In this document: positions 1 to 10,996 of the stretch, one piece after another
How positions within the stretch are numbered: the first letter of the stretch is position 1
Layout: every line of letters starts with the position of its first letter
DNA from: Balanoglossus misakiensis
Taxonomy: Eukaryota > Hemichordata
Length of the DNA stretch: 64,000 nt
Reading direction: 5' to 3'
Assembly: GCA_040954595.2 (NCBI GenBank)
Contig: CM082593.2
Location: 6,696,001 to 6,760,000 of the forward strand
Notes under the pieces: generated by a model
Told to the model about the DNA's origin: nothing
Databases searched by the model: none
The model's input: only the letters and a program-made list of their open reading frames with translations
Translations under genes and position numbers: made by a program

Positions 1-836
1 TAGAGTTTTTAGAAGACAGTTTTTGAATTTTCAACTAGAGCAGAGTTTAATAATTAGCAAAATATTGTGATCAGAAATTTTGTACAGTCGGGTAAAATGT
101 TATGAAACTTCTTAATCAGAGCAACTTCAGAGCTATGTGCGTTGAAGAAAGTAGTTTGGAAATAAGTTTTTTTACTGTTTTTGGTTCTTTATTTCAGGTT
201 GGCACTTACAACTATGAAGTGAATTTTTGGGAAAGGTGACAATCGTAAGAGTGTTTGAATCTCAATCATAATTCAAGGGATTTGGGGAACATGCCATGTG
301 TGGGTTTCATCTACAATTTATAATTTATGCACACACAATGAAGCACAGAAACGAAGATCTGCATATTCTCACCCCTAGTCCTGTTAAATGGACACACAAA
401 CTCATAAATATCAATACAGGACCACTATTAAAGGTCCGTGAAGAGAAGGGGGGTCAAATGGAACAGCCACTTTCTTTGAAAGCAGGGGGGTGCCAACAAA
501 AACCAGAACACCACACATGGCACTTGAAATATGGGAGGGGGGCAAAAAACTGCCAAAATCTTGAATACGACTGCCTCTTTCTAAAAAAAAAAGGTACAAT
601 AGCACTTTACAAATTGCATATTATCTCCATTTTCTTCCTAATGAAGTATTCATGCCCCGTGTTAAGTTACGCAATTTTCACGAACTTTGTCAATAAAGTT
701 CACACACCAGATTCTGATATTTGTTTTTAAAAACTTCAGGCACAAAAAAACACCACTTCTATTCATATTGACCTCTGACCTTGACGTCCGAAGAGAAATC
801 ACACCTCCGGAAGAGAATTTCTTTTCCTGTTAGGAA
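1..836. other. Intergenic, no gene recognised
   Basis: The plus-strand ORF at 296-730 has no recognisable domain and low-complexity composition, so I do not call it. A direct repeat of nuclear-receptor half-sites (TGACCTCTGACCT) lies at 769-781. Confidence 0.5.
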
Positions 837-842
837 TTTATT
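837..842 (-). terminator. Candidate polyadenylation signal for G3BP
   Basis: AATAAA on the minus strand, about 1.2 kb after the stop. Chosen for position only; not the only possible site. Confidence 0.3.
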
Positions 843-2058
843 TTAAAGTCACGGTTACATTAATAAAGTCATTGCAAAGGCTTTTTTTTCAACAACAAAA
901 AAATTAACTACAAATGTTCAAATACGTTAAGATTACTTTTACAGCTTTTCAGGAAAAAAAAAAATCCTACACATAAACCTTGCAAAAGAACGAAAAAAAG
1001 AAAATATTTTTTTCACCACACGCATTCTTCACATAAGAATATTTTTTGGCATTTACCTGAGAACTACAGTGACAGTAATTACAGTCATAGTGATAACAGG
1101 CTTTTCAGGACTTCACGAGAACAAGTCCACATATGAAGGACTTGGCCCCCTCCATAAGGCATATTCACACCAACAGTGCCACGCACATAATCTGCTATCA
1201 CAGACAGACCACCCCCCTCCCCTTTTCGTTCGCGTATCCCTCAAAAAAGGGACAACTTCACACATTTACAACAAATACGTGTTTTTTTTCTCAAAAAATA
1301 AGGGCAGAGGCAGAGGAGCGTCGTACACACACAAAAAAAATCTAAATCAGCATCGGTGTCTTTGTTTTTACTCCAGACAAAACAAAAGGTGTTAAAGACA
1401 ACGAGTAAATGAAAAAAGAAAACACTGATGTTTGTTTTTTCTAAACCAATTTAAATGTTTTACATTAATTTTTTCGCAATTCCTGGATTGCTTGTGTATG
1501 CAATTCTGATAGCGAGTCAACATCATTAAGACTGAAGTTTTTTCGTTTTTCTCCCGGCCCCGAAGTACTATGCTTGCTACAAGCAAACTTTCATTGTGAA
1601 AACAGAACTGTATTACCTTTCTCAAAAACAAACTCATGGCAGCTAAAATTGCACTGAAATTGTACATGGACAAGTTTCCTTTTTTAAGTATACAAATGCT
1701 AAATTTTTACAAAAAATGGATTATTTTTAGAATTATTTTTTTATAAAGACAGCCGGTTGCTGCAATATATATCTACATAATTTCGCTACAGGAATACAAC
1801 ACTATTCTACAATAAACATTTACCACTTCTGTCCCCAAATTTGCCACGTCTCTCGCTTGTCACTATTAGCCTTATTTGACCTCGGATACAGAAAAACACA
1901 CAAGAAAGTTTGCTTTGATGCAGGCATCCAGAATATAACAAAAATAAAGATATGTATATAATATATAAAAAAGTGAAGAGTCTTCTATCAGAATTGCATC
2001 ACATTATTTGAAAGCACCAAATATACATTACAGAATTTTTAACTGTGTATCATCCAAT
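837..2058 (-). other. G3BP: Probable G3BP 3' UTR
   Basis: A+T-rich DNA downstream of the G3BP stop without a credible ORF. A minus-strand AATAAA lies at 837-842, so the 3' UTR may be about 1.2 kb. The boundary is inferred. Confidence 0.4.
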
Positions 2059-2322
2059 CTAACGACGGGCATTGAATCTGTTACCACCACCACCGCCACC
2101 ACCACCACCACCCCCTCCTCCGCCCCCTTTGTTGACTCCCCCCCCTACCCCGCTGCCCCTCCCACCACCCCTGCCACCACCACCACCCTGGGGACCACCC
2201 ATGCCACGTCCCGTACCCATGGGACGGGCGTCGCCAGGTTTGCCGCCGCGGCTGTCGTTGCGCGAAGCCCGGGCTTTCTTCTCTTCCACGTTCAAACGAT
2301 GGTCACCTCTGAACATAATAGG
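2059..2322 (-). CDS. G3BP: G3BP coding exon 9 (RRM end, RGG/polyglycine tail, stop)
   Basis: Starts [20 protein letters not shown], matching the human RRM end. It then becomes a Gly/Arg-rich tail with an uninterrupted glycine run just before NRFNARR and the stop. The glycines come from a (CCA)n/(CCG)n-like tract on the plus strand at about 2082-2135, so length may vary between alleles. Confidence 0.95.
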   Translation of the reverse strand, partial: PIMFRGDHRLNVEEKKARASRNDSRGGKPGDARPMGTGRGMGGPQGGGGGRGGGRGSGVGGGVNKGGGGGGGGGGGGGGGNRFNARR

Positions 2323-5300
2323 CTGCAAAAAGATTGAGAAGCAAAGACTTGTAAGAACTTATCAATTCATTAAGAAAAGACTGCCTTCTAGGCTTAGTAC
2401 AAGTACCTATTTGAGAAACTTGATTGTTATTCTGGACTATCAAACATGCAGGGTCCATCACCGTTTCCAAAATCATATGAACAGGCCAGTCTCAAACTGT
2501 CCATAGAGACTAATTATCCTTACAACAACACCATGAAAGTCTAAACCCTATACCGCCATGGTTTGGTCCAAATCCATTGTCTTCTATGGCAAAGTTGGAC
2601 CTCTATACAGGCAATTGGGTTAATTCGAAGTGAACTGACCTTCAGACCATGTTGAATATGCACACAAATATTCCAAAATTACTTACTTTTTCACTGAGAA
2701 TGCGCTGAACTGATGTAGGATCATCAAACACGATAAATCCAAAGTTGGGCACCTTGCCGCCACCGCTTTTTGTGTTTATTCTCATCTCAACAACATTTCC
2801 ATATTCTGAAACGTGAATAACAGAAATCCATGTTAGTCTTAAAATAAGTACATGTACATATTATTAGCAAGGCACTGAATGTATACTATCACCAGTGCGA
2901 ATTTAGTCACAGATACTACAGGAAGTGGATGGTTTATATAGGTTTATAATTCCCTTGTCAAATACAATTATCAACAAATGTCGTAGTGTGATTTGTGACA
3001 CACTTTATATTGTGTGCTGTAATATAGTAACTGTCATCTGCAGTCTGCTTTTACCCTCATGGCCAGTCAATGTTCGCATAATTTTTCCCCCTCTCAGAGA
3101 ACAACAGCACCGTACTTACCCATAAAATGGTTTTTGAGTTCATCTTCGTTGATATCCTGGGGCAGATTTCCAACGAAGACCTGGTTGCTGTCCGGATATC
3201 TGGGTCCTCGTCTGGGCTCTGTCATACCGCCCTCACCAGTGCCGCCCGTGGGCGTACCCCTGCCCGTGCCGCGTCCACCCGCCCTCGGTGCCCGTTGGGG
3301 GAGAGGTTCCGGGCGACCAATCCCACCCTCGACCACCTTATTCTGGTCTTTCGATGGGGGAGACACAGGCTACAGAATAAACAAGGCAACAAACAAGGTC
3401 AGTATTGGTAGACTCAGATTCAGAGTAAACTACTCAACCAATCAGAAAGCAGCTGTCAACAGTTATGCATTCAGATATCCACACTGTCTTCTGTATTAAG
3501 CACTCCGATTGGATTGAGATTTTATATGGCACACAGGTTCAGATATAGACAGGCATACATCCAAGAACAGAAAAGTAAAGAATGCGCATCTCAGTACACC
3601 ACAGCTCAGTTTCCATGACAACACACTCACCTGTTGCGGAATCGGTTTTATAACTGGGGTAGGTCCTTGAACAATCGGCGAATTGCTCTGTGTGTTTTGA
3701 CGGGCAACATCTGCCCAATTTTTAGGTGCTTTGGGGTTTTCTGAAAAGAAAGAAAGACAGTGTTAATAGCCATTGAAGATACGTTCGTGCCTCACACCTT
3801 AAATTCAATTAACTGCACTTTGTTGTGTCGCATCTCACTGATTCATTTAAACAGCCGGCATTCGATTGGTCGATCCAGAGGACACTTCAATTGTGAACAC
3901 CTGATTGGCGAAAACCAACATGACACACCATCGCAAACCAAGCCATTTCAGGCCCCAATTTTCAATGACATACATGGATATGAGGCCTAAATAATGCAGG
4001 AGGCGACACAGCATGATCGGACTTACCAAGTTCTTGTTGTTGTTCATCTCTGATGGGCGATATCCTTCCAGTGTGGTTCTCATCCACCGTTTGGACGACC
4101 ACCGCGCTCGGCTGCGTGATCGACTCCGGTTGCGTCGCCGGGGCCGGCTGACTGTCCATCCCCGTCGTCGAGCCGGCCATGGGAGTTGGCGAGGGCGCCG
4201 TCTGCGTCGTCGTTGGGCTCAGGTCAACAATCTCCTCCGTCTCCGCGGGCTTCGCAACAACTGGAACCGGTTGTGAGTTATCTTCCACAGTGCCATTGCT
4301 GCAGAGTAATTATTTTCACAGTGTAAGGGTGGTACCCAGGTAAATGTTACCAGGGTTCCCCCAGTCATTTTACCGGAGTTCCCCTTGGTATATCAATGCA
4401 GTCATATTAGTAGATAGCAGAAGCGTTACTGGGGTTCCAGAGTCCTTTACTAGTGTTCCCCAGCCTTAACAAATACACTGATTTCACTTAATGTAAATAA
4501 TCTACACTGCCACCATCGAGCAGCAGGGCTAACCGCTCGTTAGAAACACAATAACGAAAATGACAGATGTACAAACTCTCGAGTTATGACTTGGTCGATT
4601 TTTTATTTCTTACCTGACAGCATGATTGGTGTCATAATAAGAAGTGACGGTCGGATCCTGGACAGCTTCCACTGGTGGAGAATCCAACGACACTTCCTCA
4701 GCCTCCCCTTCCGATTCTGAAACGTTCAAAAAAACAACAACAGATAAACATCGGCTTTCCAACACTTGCTTGGATAACACTGCGGTTAACTTGGGGCACC
4801 ACACAATCCTTCCTCCACAAAACCATTTTTACCCTGAAAAATTTCGACTCATGATATTACCCTGAACACCACTTAGCAAAATGCATTTTCCCCCTGAGGA
4901 CAACACTTACCGACAGTTGAGCCTTCCTGATTGTCAGGTTCCTCCTCATCATTGAAGACCTCATCCTGGTACCGGAAGATGTCGTTGTGCACGTAATACT
5001 TTTTGGGAGACTGGGGAGCCAACACGAAGGTCTGCATAAACCGTCTCATCGGTTGACCGTTGTTCGAAAGTTCACCCGTAACCTGGACGACGACCCCCTT
5101 GCCCAGCGTGGCGTGGCTGTCCACCTGGCGGATCTTGGCGTGACAGTCCCGGAAATTCAGTGCCATGATCTTCTTGTGGATATCCTGGAAAACAGAGGAC
5201 GGAATGTAAGTGGTGACAACACCCTTGCTTTCGACCACTTTGTTGTCGTTGTTGTTAAAGATATGGTTAGAACTCATCACCAGGAAAATGGGCTAAATAG

Positions 5301-6617
5301 ATGAAAATATTCTGATAAATTTCTAGACTTACTGCTTGGCCAATCACAGGTTCTTCGTGATCAACACCGCCATGCAAAAATGAAGAGTTATTGCTGTAAA
5401 ATCTGTCAAACAAAGAATAACATAGAATACATAGTACATGTAACCATAAGAAATGCATCCTCACACTTCACAAATGATACCAGCAGCTGATGAGCACATG
5501 AGCTCAATTTCTCAACAACTGTGCAGTGGCGAAAAATCTAAACCACGGATAGACACAGTGTGAGGGCCCAATCCATGTTTTTCATATCACAATTATATCA
5601 AAGCTTGAATGTATTTTGTACATGTAGAACATTGAAAGCCAGTGACAGGTCTTTTCCAGCATGGCTTCTTGCTCTAATCCACACGCCCATGCCCCAGACA
5701 GAATTGCCTGGCAACTTCTGATTTGGTAAATCCAATATGGCTTCCTTACTGACCGAGAACCATCTTTTTAATATCAGGCAAGTGGAAAAATGCTTAGTCA
5801 CAGCCTCCCCAACCGAATCAAGCATCCCAATCAGATAATCCCCTAAACCACATCTCTCCCTTAAAAACCTTTATAACAGGCATCTTCTGAAAATTTCCAA
5901 AACCATGGCCAGGCCACCCTGCCCAAGATATTTCATTGCATTCTGAAGCCCAGGTTCGATATAAGAACCCTCCCTTCACCCTAAGGCATGCTAACCTACT
6001 TTCTTGCACGTGAGAGCATGCTAACAGACAACTAATAGGACACGTACATTTGACATTTGTGACCTGTTCAATGTTGACATTTGTTTTGATTTGATAGCAC
6101 TATCTCACCTCGAGCAAGGTGCATTTGCTATTTATGAGATAAAATTACTCATAAATACATATCAAACCTAATGTCACAGGTTGAAGAAATTTCTCTGCCC
6201 AAACCCTCAACTTTTTTTACTGCAGTTTTCTTATAATATCCATATGCTCGCTTTACCATAGGACAATAAACTAATCCCTGCCATTACTAAATTACACTAG
6301 ATCCCTTAGGTATTCTGGGATAACCATTTTGTAAATAATACCATGAAATAATTTTCACTTTTTCACTACTGCCTGATCATGTAAATTGAATTATCCTAAA
6401 TACAGAATATAATGGATCAACAACAGCAGGTGAATTGGATCAAAACACCTCACACCTTGACCGATATATATCGACATAATTCACGAACGCGGTCAAATCT
6501 TGGTGCTCTATGTGATGTTGGCACTTACCTGTGTAAATGTAGAGGCGCTTCGTTCAGCAGTGTGTAGTACTGTCTGACAAACTCGCGTCCTACGCACTCG
6601 GGACTTGGAGTTGCCAT
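2059..6617 (-). CDS. G3BP: G3BP-like stress granule assembly factor, complete coding span (9 exons)
   Basis: Ras-GAP SH3-binding protein family: an RNA-binding cytoplasmic protein that nucleates stress granules. Nine exons join in phase to 517 codons (516 aa; from memory human G3BP1 is 466 and G3BP2 482). Order: NTF2-like dimerisation domain (about 1-135, with [13 protein letters not shown] near the start and FVLAP and [11 protein letters not shown] near its end); an acidic linker ([15 protein letters not shown]); a Pro/Thr-rich stretch; a Gly/Arg tract (about 333-354); an RRM with RNP2-like VFVGNL (~370) and RNP1-like NFGFIVF (~410); and a C-terminal RGG/polyglycine tail. F13 and F31 match the Phe residues of the human NTF2 pocket that binds FGDF peptides. 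The ATG at 6617 ([10 protein letters not shown]) has a good context. An in-frame ATG two codons upstream is also possible. Invertebrates usually have one G3BP, so no paralogue number is given. Confidence 0.96.
2544..2622. repeat. Dispersed ~89-bp hairpin repeat, copy 1 (degenerate)
   Basis: Within a G3BP intron. Shares the core GTTTGGTCCAAATCCATTGT and a following TTCTATGG...AAAGTTGGACCTCTA block with the copies at 12.05, 36.72, 41.07 and 56.96 kb. Terminal AACCC/GGGTT is preserved. Confidence 0.75.
2687..2805 (-). CDS. G3BP: G3BP coding exon 8 (second half of the RRM)
   Basis: Encodes [20 protein letters not shown] and then [20 protein letters not shown], including RNP1. Nearly colinear with the human RRM. 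Phase 0 at its 3' end. Confidence 0.95.
3120..3369 (-). CDS. G3BP: G3BP coding exon 7 (RG tract and first half of the RRM)
   Basis: Starts [11 protein letters not shown], carries an RG-rich run ([15 protein letters not shown]) and then the RRM start [20 protein letters not shown]. Ends at a GTAAGT donor in phase 1. Confidence 0.94.
3631..3740 (-). CDS. G3BP: G3BP coding exon 6
   Basis: Encodes [20 protein letters not shown] and then [16 protein letters not shown]. The segment corresponds to the conserved WAxV motif of G3BPs. TTTTCAG acceptor, GTGAGT donor, phase 0 out. Confidence 0.9.
4027..4298 (-). CDS. G3BP: G3BP coding exon 5 (Pro/Thr/Gln-rich linker)
   Basis: Encodes a low-complexity linker rich in P, T, Q and E, including [20 protein letters not shown]. 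It is higher in GC than the flanking introns. CTGCAG acceptor, GTAAGT donor; the frame continues into exon 6 as [15 protein letters not shown]. Confidence 0.9.
4325..4466. repeat. Degenerate short tandem repeat in a G3BP intron
   Basis: Four loose copies of a motif like TTACCAGGGTTCCCCCAG (4347-, 4370-, 4425-, 4449-), irregularly spaced. Origin unknown. Confidence 0.45.
4614..4716 (-). CDS. G3BP: G3BP coding exon 4 (acidic linker)
   Basis: Encodes [20 protein letters not shown] and a short tail ending in HAVS. In the family this Glu-rich linker tunes phase separation. TTTCAG acceptor, GTAAGA donor. Confidence 0.9.
4911..5184 (-). CDS. G3BP: G3BP coding exon 3 (rest of the NTF2-like domain)
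   Basis: Starts [11 protein letters not shown] and contains [20 protein letters not shown], then [20 protein letters not shown] and QDEVF, and ends in the acidic linker. TTCCAG acceptor, GTAAGT donor, phase 1 out. Confidence 0.95.
5333..5402 (-). CDS. G3BP: G3BP coding exon 2
   Basis: 70 nt encoding [20 protein letters not shown] and GQA, the most recognisable NTF2-like segment (human: FYGKNSSYVHGG). Flanked by a GACAG acceptor and GTAAGT donor; ends in phase 0. Confidence 0.93.
6529..6617 (-). CDS. G3BP: G3BP coding exon 1 (NTF2-like domain start)
   Basis: Encodes [20 protein letters not shown] and the residues through LHLHR, the first NTF2 helix. It ends at a consensus donor (GTAAGT, minus) in phase 2. 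Upstream, an acceptor-like TTTTCAG at 6643-6649 suggests 25 nt of 5' UTR (6618-6642) after a noncoding exon. Confidence 0.93.
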
Positions 6618-9521
6618 GACCATGACCGATGAACTTTCAAAACTGAAAAGTGAAGTAAGAACGGAGAAATTCAGACGAGTGAAGACACCGCGCTTTTACT
6701 GTCAACTGAAACCGTTCCAAACTCGAGTACTTGTTGAACTGCTGTGCGACAACACGCCTTCCAGAGTTAGATCACAGAATCATTTTATGGTTGATATAAA
6801 TTTCAGCCCCTGAGCTTCGCAGAGATACATGTTCAACATACTTGTTGAAAACTCAAAACATGCAATCTTACATTTGATTCTACCCTGAATTACATACATC
6901 CTTAATTCCCAACACCAGGCTTCCAAAACAGTGTTGATGAAAATATCACCCCCCCCCCTCCCCCCACACTTTGTGTAGTCCTCATTCTGACAGAAACACA
7001 TCCTTGATATTCATTCCCAGTTTCATTGATGCAAATATCTTTGTGAAATGCTGTCTTTGAAAGACAGTGGACTTCTGATCGGTCAAATTATATTTTCCCA
7101 ACTTCTGGACTTTTTTAACAGAGACATTTGCCATCTTTCGATGCTACTTGGATTACGTTTTACAACATAAACCATGTCATTCTCACTAGCAGATAGATAT
7201 ACTGACTGTATTGTTGATCATCACGTGGGTCTTCTCTCGATTTAAATTTAAAGATTCTGACATATAAATATTCAATCATCATACAACAGACATAATGATG
7301 GTTGTTGTCTTGGGCAAAAAATACCCACAACAACAATCTTATTGTATCTAATGATAACAGTCTTGTAAATGTAATCTGATTCTACAGTACAGAACAGGTT
7401 GTGAGTGTTCAAATAACAGGGAGTCTTCCCCCCAAGGAGAAATCAAATGTTTCTTACATTTCGTGTAATTTGACCATTCAGAGATGTTGCAAAAGCCCAG
7501 AAGCTAGAAATCAAAAAGCATACATATTTCGAAAGGTTAAGGGTCATCAAACTCGAAGCACTGCACATACATTTACTATTATCAGAAAGGAAGCCTACAG
7601 TACATGTTCACTAATGAGCATATAAGTGCAGATGTACCTTTCCATAATATTCAAGGTTCAAATTTCAATGTTCATGTCAGTGGTCCGTATCGACTACCTG
7701 TTTGAGTGGTCTGAAACGAAATTAGAGGTTTAAGTCCAAAATGTCTTGGATTCACAAAGACATTGGCTCTCTATAGAAATGGTTTGTCTCAAGCCAATCT
7801 CGGAGATCACATGCGATGATCGTGGCATATATAGACAGTGTCGACCGGGATACAGCTTGGGGTAAACAAGTAAAAATCACTGAGAAATGTGCATTTATGC
7901 CAAGTTGCCGTTAGGATAGAACAGTTCATGTTTACCCCAAAATATATCCCCGTCAACACTGCAACTATATCTCACAATTCCACATGATTTCCAGGCCAGC
8001 AGAAATACAAACCTTCCCTATATATGCAACTGGTATAAAATCATGAATATAAGAATGTATCTCACAAAATTGGCCAAAATTATGAAATTTGACACTTAAG
8101 TTTCAATAATATTCATGTCTTTCAATAGATTGCCTCTTTTGACAGGTGATCACAATAAACTGACACGCTTTAAAATCCATACAGGAATACTACCACAGTA
8201 CACACTGTGCGACAAACCCTTTTACATGTCATGTCTGCTAAATGATGGTACTGCACAGGAACATAACTGATAACAGTCCCTTTCAGATTCTTTGACCTGA
8301 TACCGGTAGGGGTCACTGGAAACACTAGCCACACAAAATCAAAATGGCTTCCTCCTGGTGAGTCATATCAACGCCACATAAAATGATGACTGCGCAACCA
8401 CACCATGGGACGTATTACCACAGAAACACAAACATGGAACTTTCTGGAACCATATTCGATCGAAAGGAAATGTATTTTAATGCCGCAGCGAAATGTGACA
8501 TCCAAGTCTGGGACGGACATGGAATCTACATGACAAACACCAACAAACATGAGGGTCAATCATGGACGTTCACGAACGTGCAATACAGCATGTGGTAGTT
8601 GTGTTGGCAACGTTGCTTTTTCAGGTATCCCAAAAGCTCGACGTGTGACGCCTATTAATTAATTTGTTGGGGTAACTTGTACGAAAATGAAATCAGAGCA
8701 TCGACAACCGCCTGAATGCGGTTCTCCCGAAACCCTGCAAATGGCGGCTGACACACGCCGGTGTCTGAGACATGACGAACACGACTAGTCTAGTCATAAC
8801 TCCCCATACACATGTTCGCGCACATGATTGATCACACTCGTTGTCGAGCAGACTTCGACACCATGCAACGACAAAACACACCAAATCAAGACGGTTTGTT
8901 GGGTTCTTGGCATTAAATAGCACTGAGAAAGGCGAAGTCGCGTTAACACGCTGACAACTGGCGCGCTGAAGGCGCTCCTATTGTCACCATGACTGGGACC
9001 ATGGGTCGCTAATAATGCAGACGTCATGAAATTCGGCGTTTCGTAGGGCTTCCATGGATTACACCAATGTCAAATTTGACGGGACGATGCGGGGTTAGAC
9101 GATTTTACAGACAACGGGAACAGCCCAAACTACCATCGGGTTCGATTTCGTTGGTACGCGACTGAAACAAACTTCACATGTCCTTTTTGTTTGAAAGATA
9201 ACAATATGCGGGAATGAATGGGGTAGCAAAAATGGCGCACTACGTTAGTCCATTTGACAAACCGAAAACGGGAAAGTAACGGGGAAAATGGACGAAATCG
9301 CTGGAGATATCACCACAATCCTCCGTTCCAGACAACAAGAATTACTCGCGAATCCGTCGAAATAAAAACAATGGACACTTGACGAAAAACTACGCAATCC
9401 GTGGACAATAAGAAATACAGGAAGAGAAAACCATACTCGGCGTGGTTTGGCGTTCGCCATGTCAATCAGATTCCATTTCCACGATGCACGGATCAAAATC
9501 CCAAATACTGATCATACTCAC
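6618..9521 (-). other. Probable 5' intron of G3BP, with no coding exon seen
   Basis: Between the acceptor-like site at 6643 and a strong minus-strand donor at 9516-9521. It contains a hairpin element at 7822-7975. An isolated 71-aa plus ORF (8383-8598) has no recognisable features. Confidence 0.4.
7822..7975. repeat. Inverted-repeat (MITE-like) element, ~154 bp
   Basis: The left arm (GTGGCATATATAGACAGTGT, then CGACCGGGATA...GGGGTAAAC) pairs with the right arm (GTTTACCCC...CCCGTCAACACTG...CTATATCTCAC). Arms are about 55 nt and imperfect. No transposase ORF inside, so a non-autonomous element or its remnant. Confidence 0.65.
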
Positions 9522-9700
9522 CTCTTGACTGAATATAAAGCTCTTTTGAAGGTTAAAAGATTAAATTTTCATGGAATACGCCGTGTAAATTTGGTAAATT
9601 TGGTAAAACGCGTTTGTGTTTGTCAAGATGCAGACGAGGCACATGCCACTGTGCGCACAACTGGAGGTATAAAGGCTTGACTGCGCATTTAACCCTGCAA
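9516..9700 (-). promoter_or_regulatory. Candidate distal noncoding first exon / promoter region of G3BP
   Basis: A strong minus-strand donor (AAGAG|GTGAGTATG, exon end 9522) lies in CpG-containing DNA upstream of G3BP. Together with the acceptor-like site at 6643 it could define a 5' UTR exon. Inferred from splice signals only. Confidence 0.3.
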
Positions 9701-9940
9701 CGGCAGAGTGGGAAATCCGTTTTCTAAATTACTCCCTCAGACGTCAGCAGCGCAAATCTATCGTCTCAGGCGCAACTTGCTTAGCTAGATATTATTCATC
9801 ATGAATGTTTTATCAGACTTGGTGTGATTAAATATAAAAAAGCGTTTTAGCCCTAAAGATCCCCATACGTTTATATTTATTTAGTAACATTTATTATTGT
9901 TTAATGACTTTTTCGTGGTTGCTAAAACAACCGCGAGGAA

Positions 9941-10008
9941 AAATGTTAAAGTTCTGAGTTTCAAGTACAGAGCGCTTGTTATACCCCACTTTCAGAACTT
10001 TAACATTT
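9941..10008. repeat. Short perfect hairpin
   Basis: AAATGTTAAAGTTCTGA (9941-9957) is matched by its reverse complement at 9992-10008, with a 34-nt loop. Lies in intergenic A+T-rich DNA. Confidence 0.6.
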
Positions 10009-10698
10009 TAAGGAAAACGTTTTATAAAAACGCAGATGTGTAGGCCCAACATTAACAATAATACATTTCTTGGTGTGTGAATAGGGTGAACTTTAAAAAC
10101 TTCACTTATAACTAAAATTAATCAGTTTGGAAGCAGTTTTTTTTCAAGAGTCTGTGTATTATCGTGTATGTGCAAGGAGACGACTCAGCCCACCGAATGT
10201 TTTTTGTTTCATCCGTCAGCTTTTACTACTTGAGACCGATAAAATTCAGTAGCCAACAAATTGCTTTAAATAATATGAATATGTGTGGCAAAACATTGAG
10301 ATTCTATACTGCATTCATTGATTTAAACCGTGGATTCTAGTTTGGAATGCACCCCTGGTATACTGATAACATTTTCAATTCTCTCTATTGACATTTCTGT
10401 AACTGTATAAGTTATATTTATGTCAATCTGAATGTTGTACTAGCCTGTAACTTTATAGTGGTATATTTTCTGGTCTAAAAACTATGATTTTCTTTCAAAT
10501 TGCTCAGCCTGAGAATAGGCCTAATGACTCTTATTTTGTCCGTGTCTTCTTTATTGAAAATTTCCAGGAAAGGGATATATTAAAATAATGCGGAACAAGC
10601 ATGGATATCCATCCTGGGACTGCCAACATCGGGGACATGGCATGACATTATGATGATAGAACATCAAGAATTTACGCAAACTGCAGAATTATATGCCG

Positions 10699-10752
10699 AA
10701 TGAATGATGCCATTTTCCGCGCAGAAATGAATGATGCCATTTTCCGCGCAGA
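10699..10752. repeat. 27-bp tandem duplication (2 copies)
   Basis: Two identical copies of a unit containing GATGCCATTTTCCGCGCAGA at 10699-10725 and 10726-10752, upstream of the small coiled-coil gene. Perfect identity points to recent slippage or duplication. Confidence 0.9.
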
Positions 10753-10956
10753 AAAACAACTTGAAGAGTTGTATAAACTTAATCCGTTAGGCCTACTTCA
10801 ATGAGCTTGCCATGCGAGAGAAAGTTCTTTGTGGGGAAGAGATATCGCTGACAAATTTATCATAATTTAGTTTGTACAATAGATTATTCACGATTTTCCA
10901 AGCAGAAATATACATGGCATGTATGAGCGGGCGCCCCCATCGTTGTTGAGGCTTTG

Positions 10957-10966
10957 TGCGCATGCG
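10957..10966 (+). promoter_or_regulatory. NRF1-type palindrome TGCGCATGCG
   Basis: A match to the palindromic NRF1 core, about 170 bp upstream of the ATG at 11139 and close to the X-box-like site at 10983. Suggests a CpG-type promoter here. Confidence 0.5.
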
Positions 10967-10982
10967 TTTTCGTTACAAGGTT

Positions 10983-10996
10983 GTTGCCATAGTGTC
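10983..10996 (+). promoter_or_regulatory. X-box (RFX) half-site-like motif
   Basis: GTTGCCATAGTGTC: the first half matches the RFX consensus (GTYNCC) but the second half is imperfect. RFX sites typically lie close to cilia-gene starts. Weak on its own. Confidence 0.3.

Larger units (their letters stand above)
9701..10956. other. Intergenic, no gene recognised
   Basis: A+T-rich, with only short random ORFs. Contains the hairpin at 9941 and the 27-bp duplication at 10699. Confidence 0.5.

Noticed and set aside
296-730. 144-aa plus-strand ORF
   Set aside because: No domain, low-complexity composition, no splice context and A+T-rich surroundings.
2072-2506. Proline-rich 144-aa ORF on plus
   Set aside because: The antisense shadow of the G3BP polyglycine tail and flanking intron.
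8344-8598. Plus-strand MASSW-type start with GTGAGT donor and a 71-aa ORF nearby
   Set aside because: No recognisable motif or partner exon; inside what looks like a G3BP 5' intron.
9667-9673. TATAAAG on plus as a promoter
   Set aside because: No plausible plus-strand gene starts soon after; the coiled-coil gene ATG is ~1.47 kb away.
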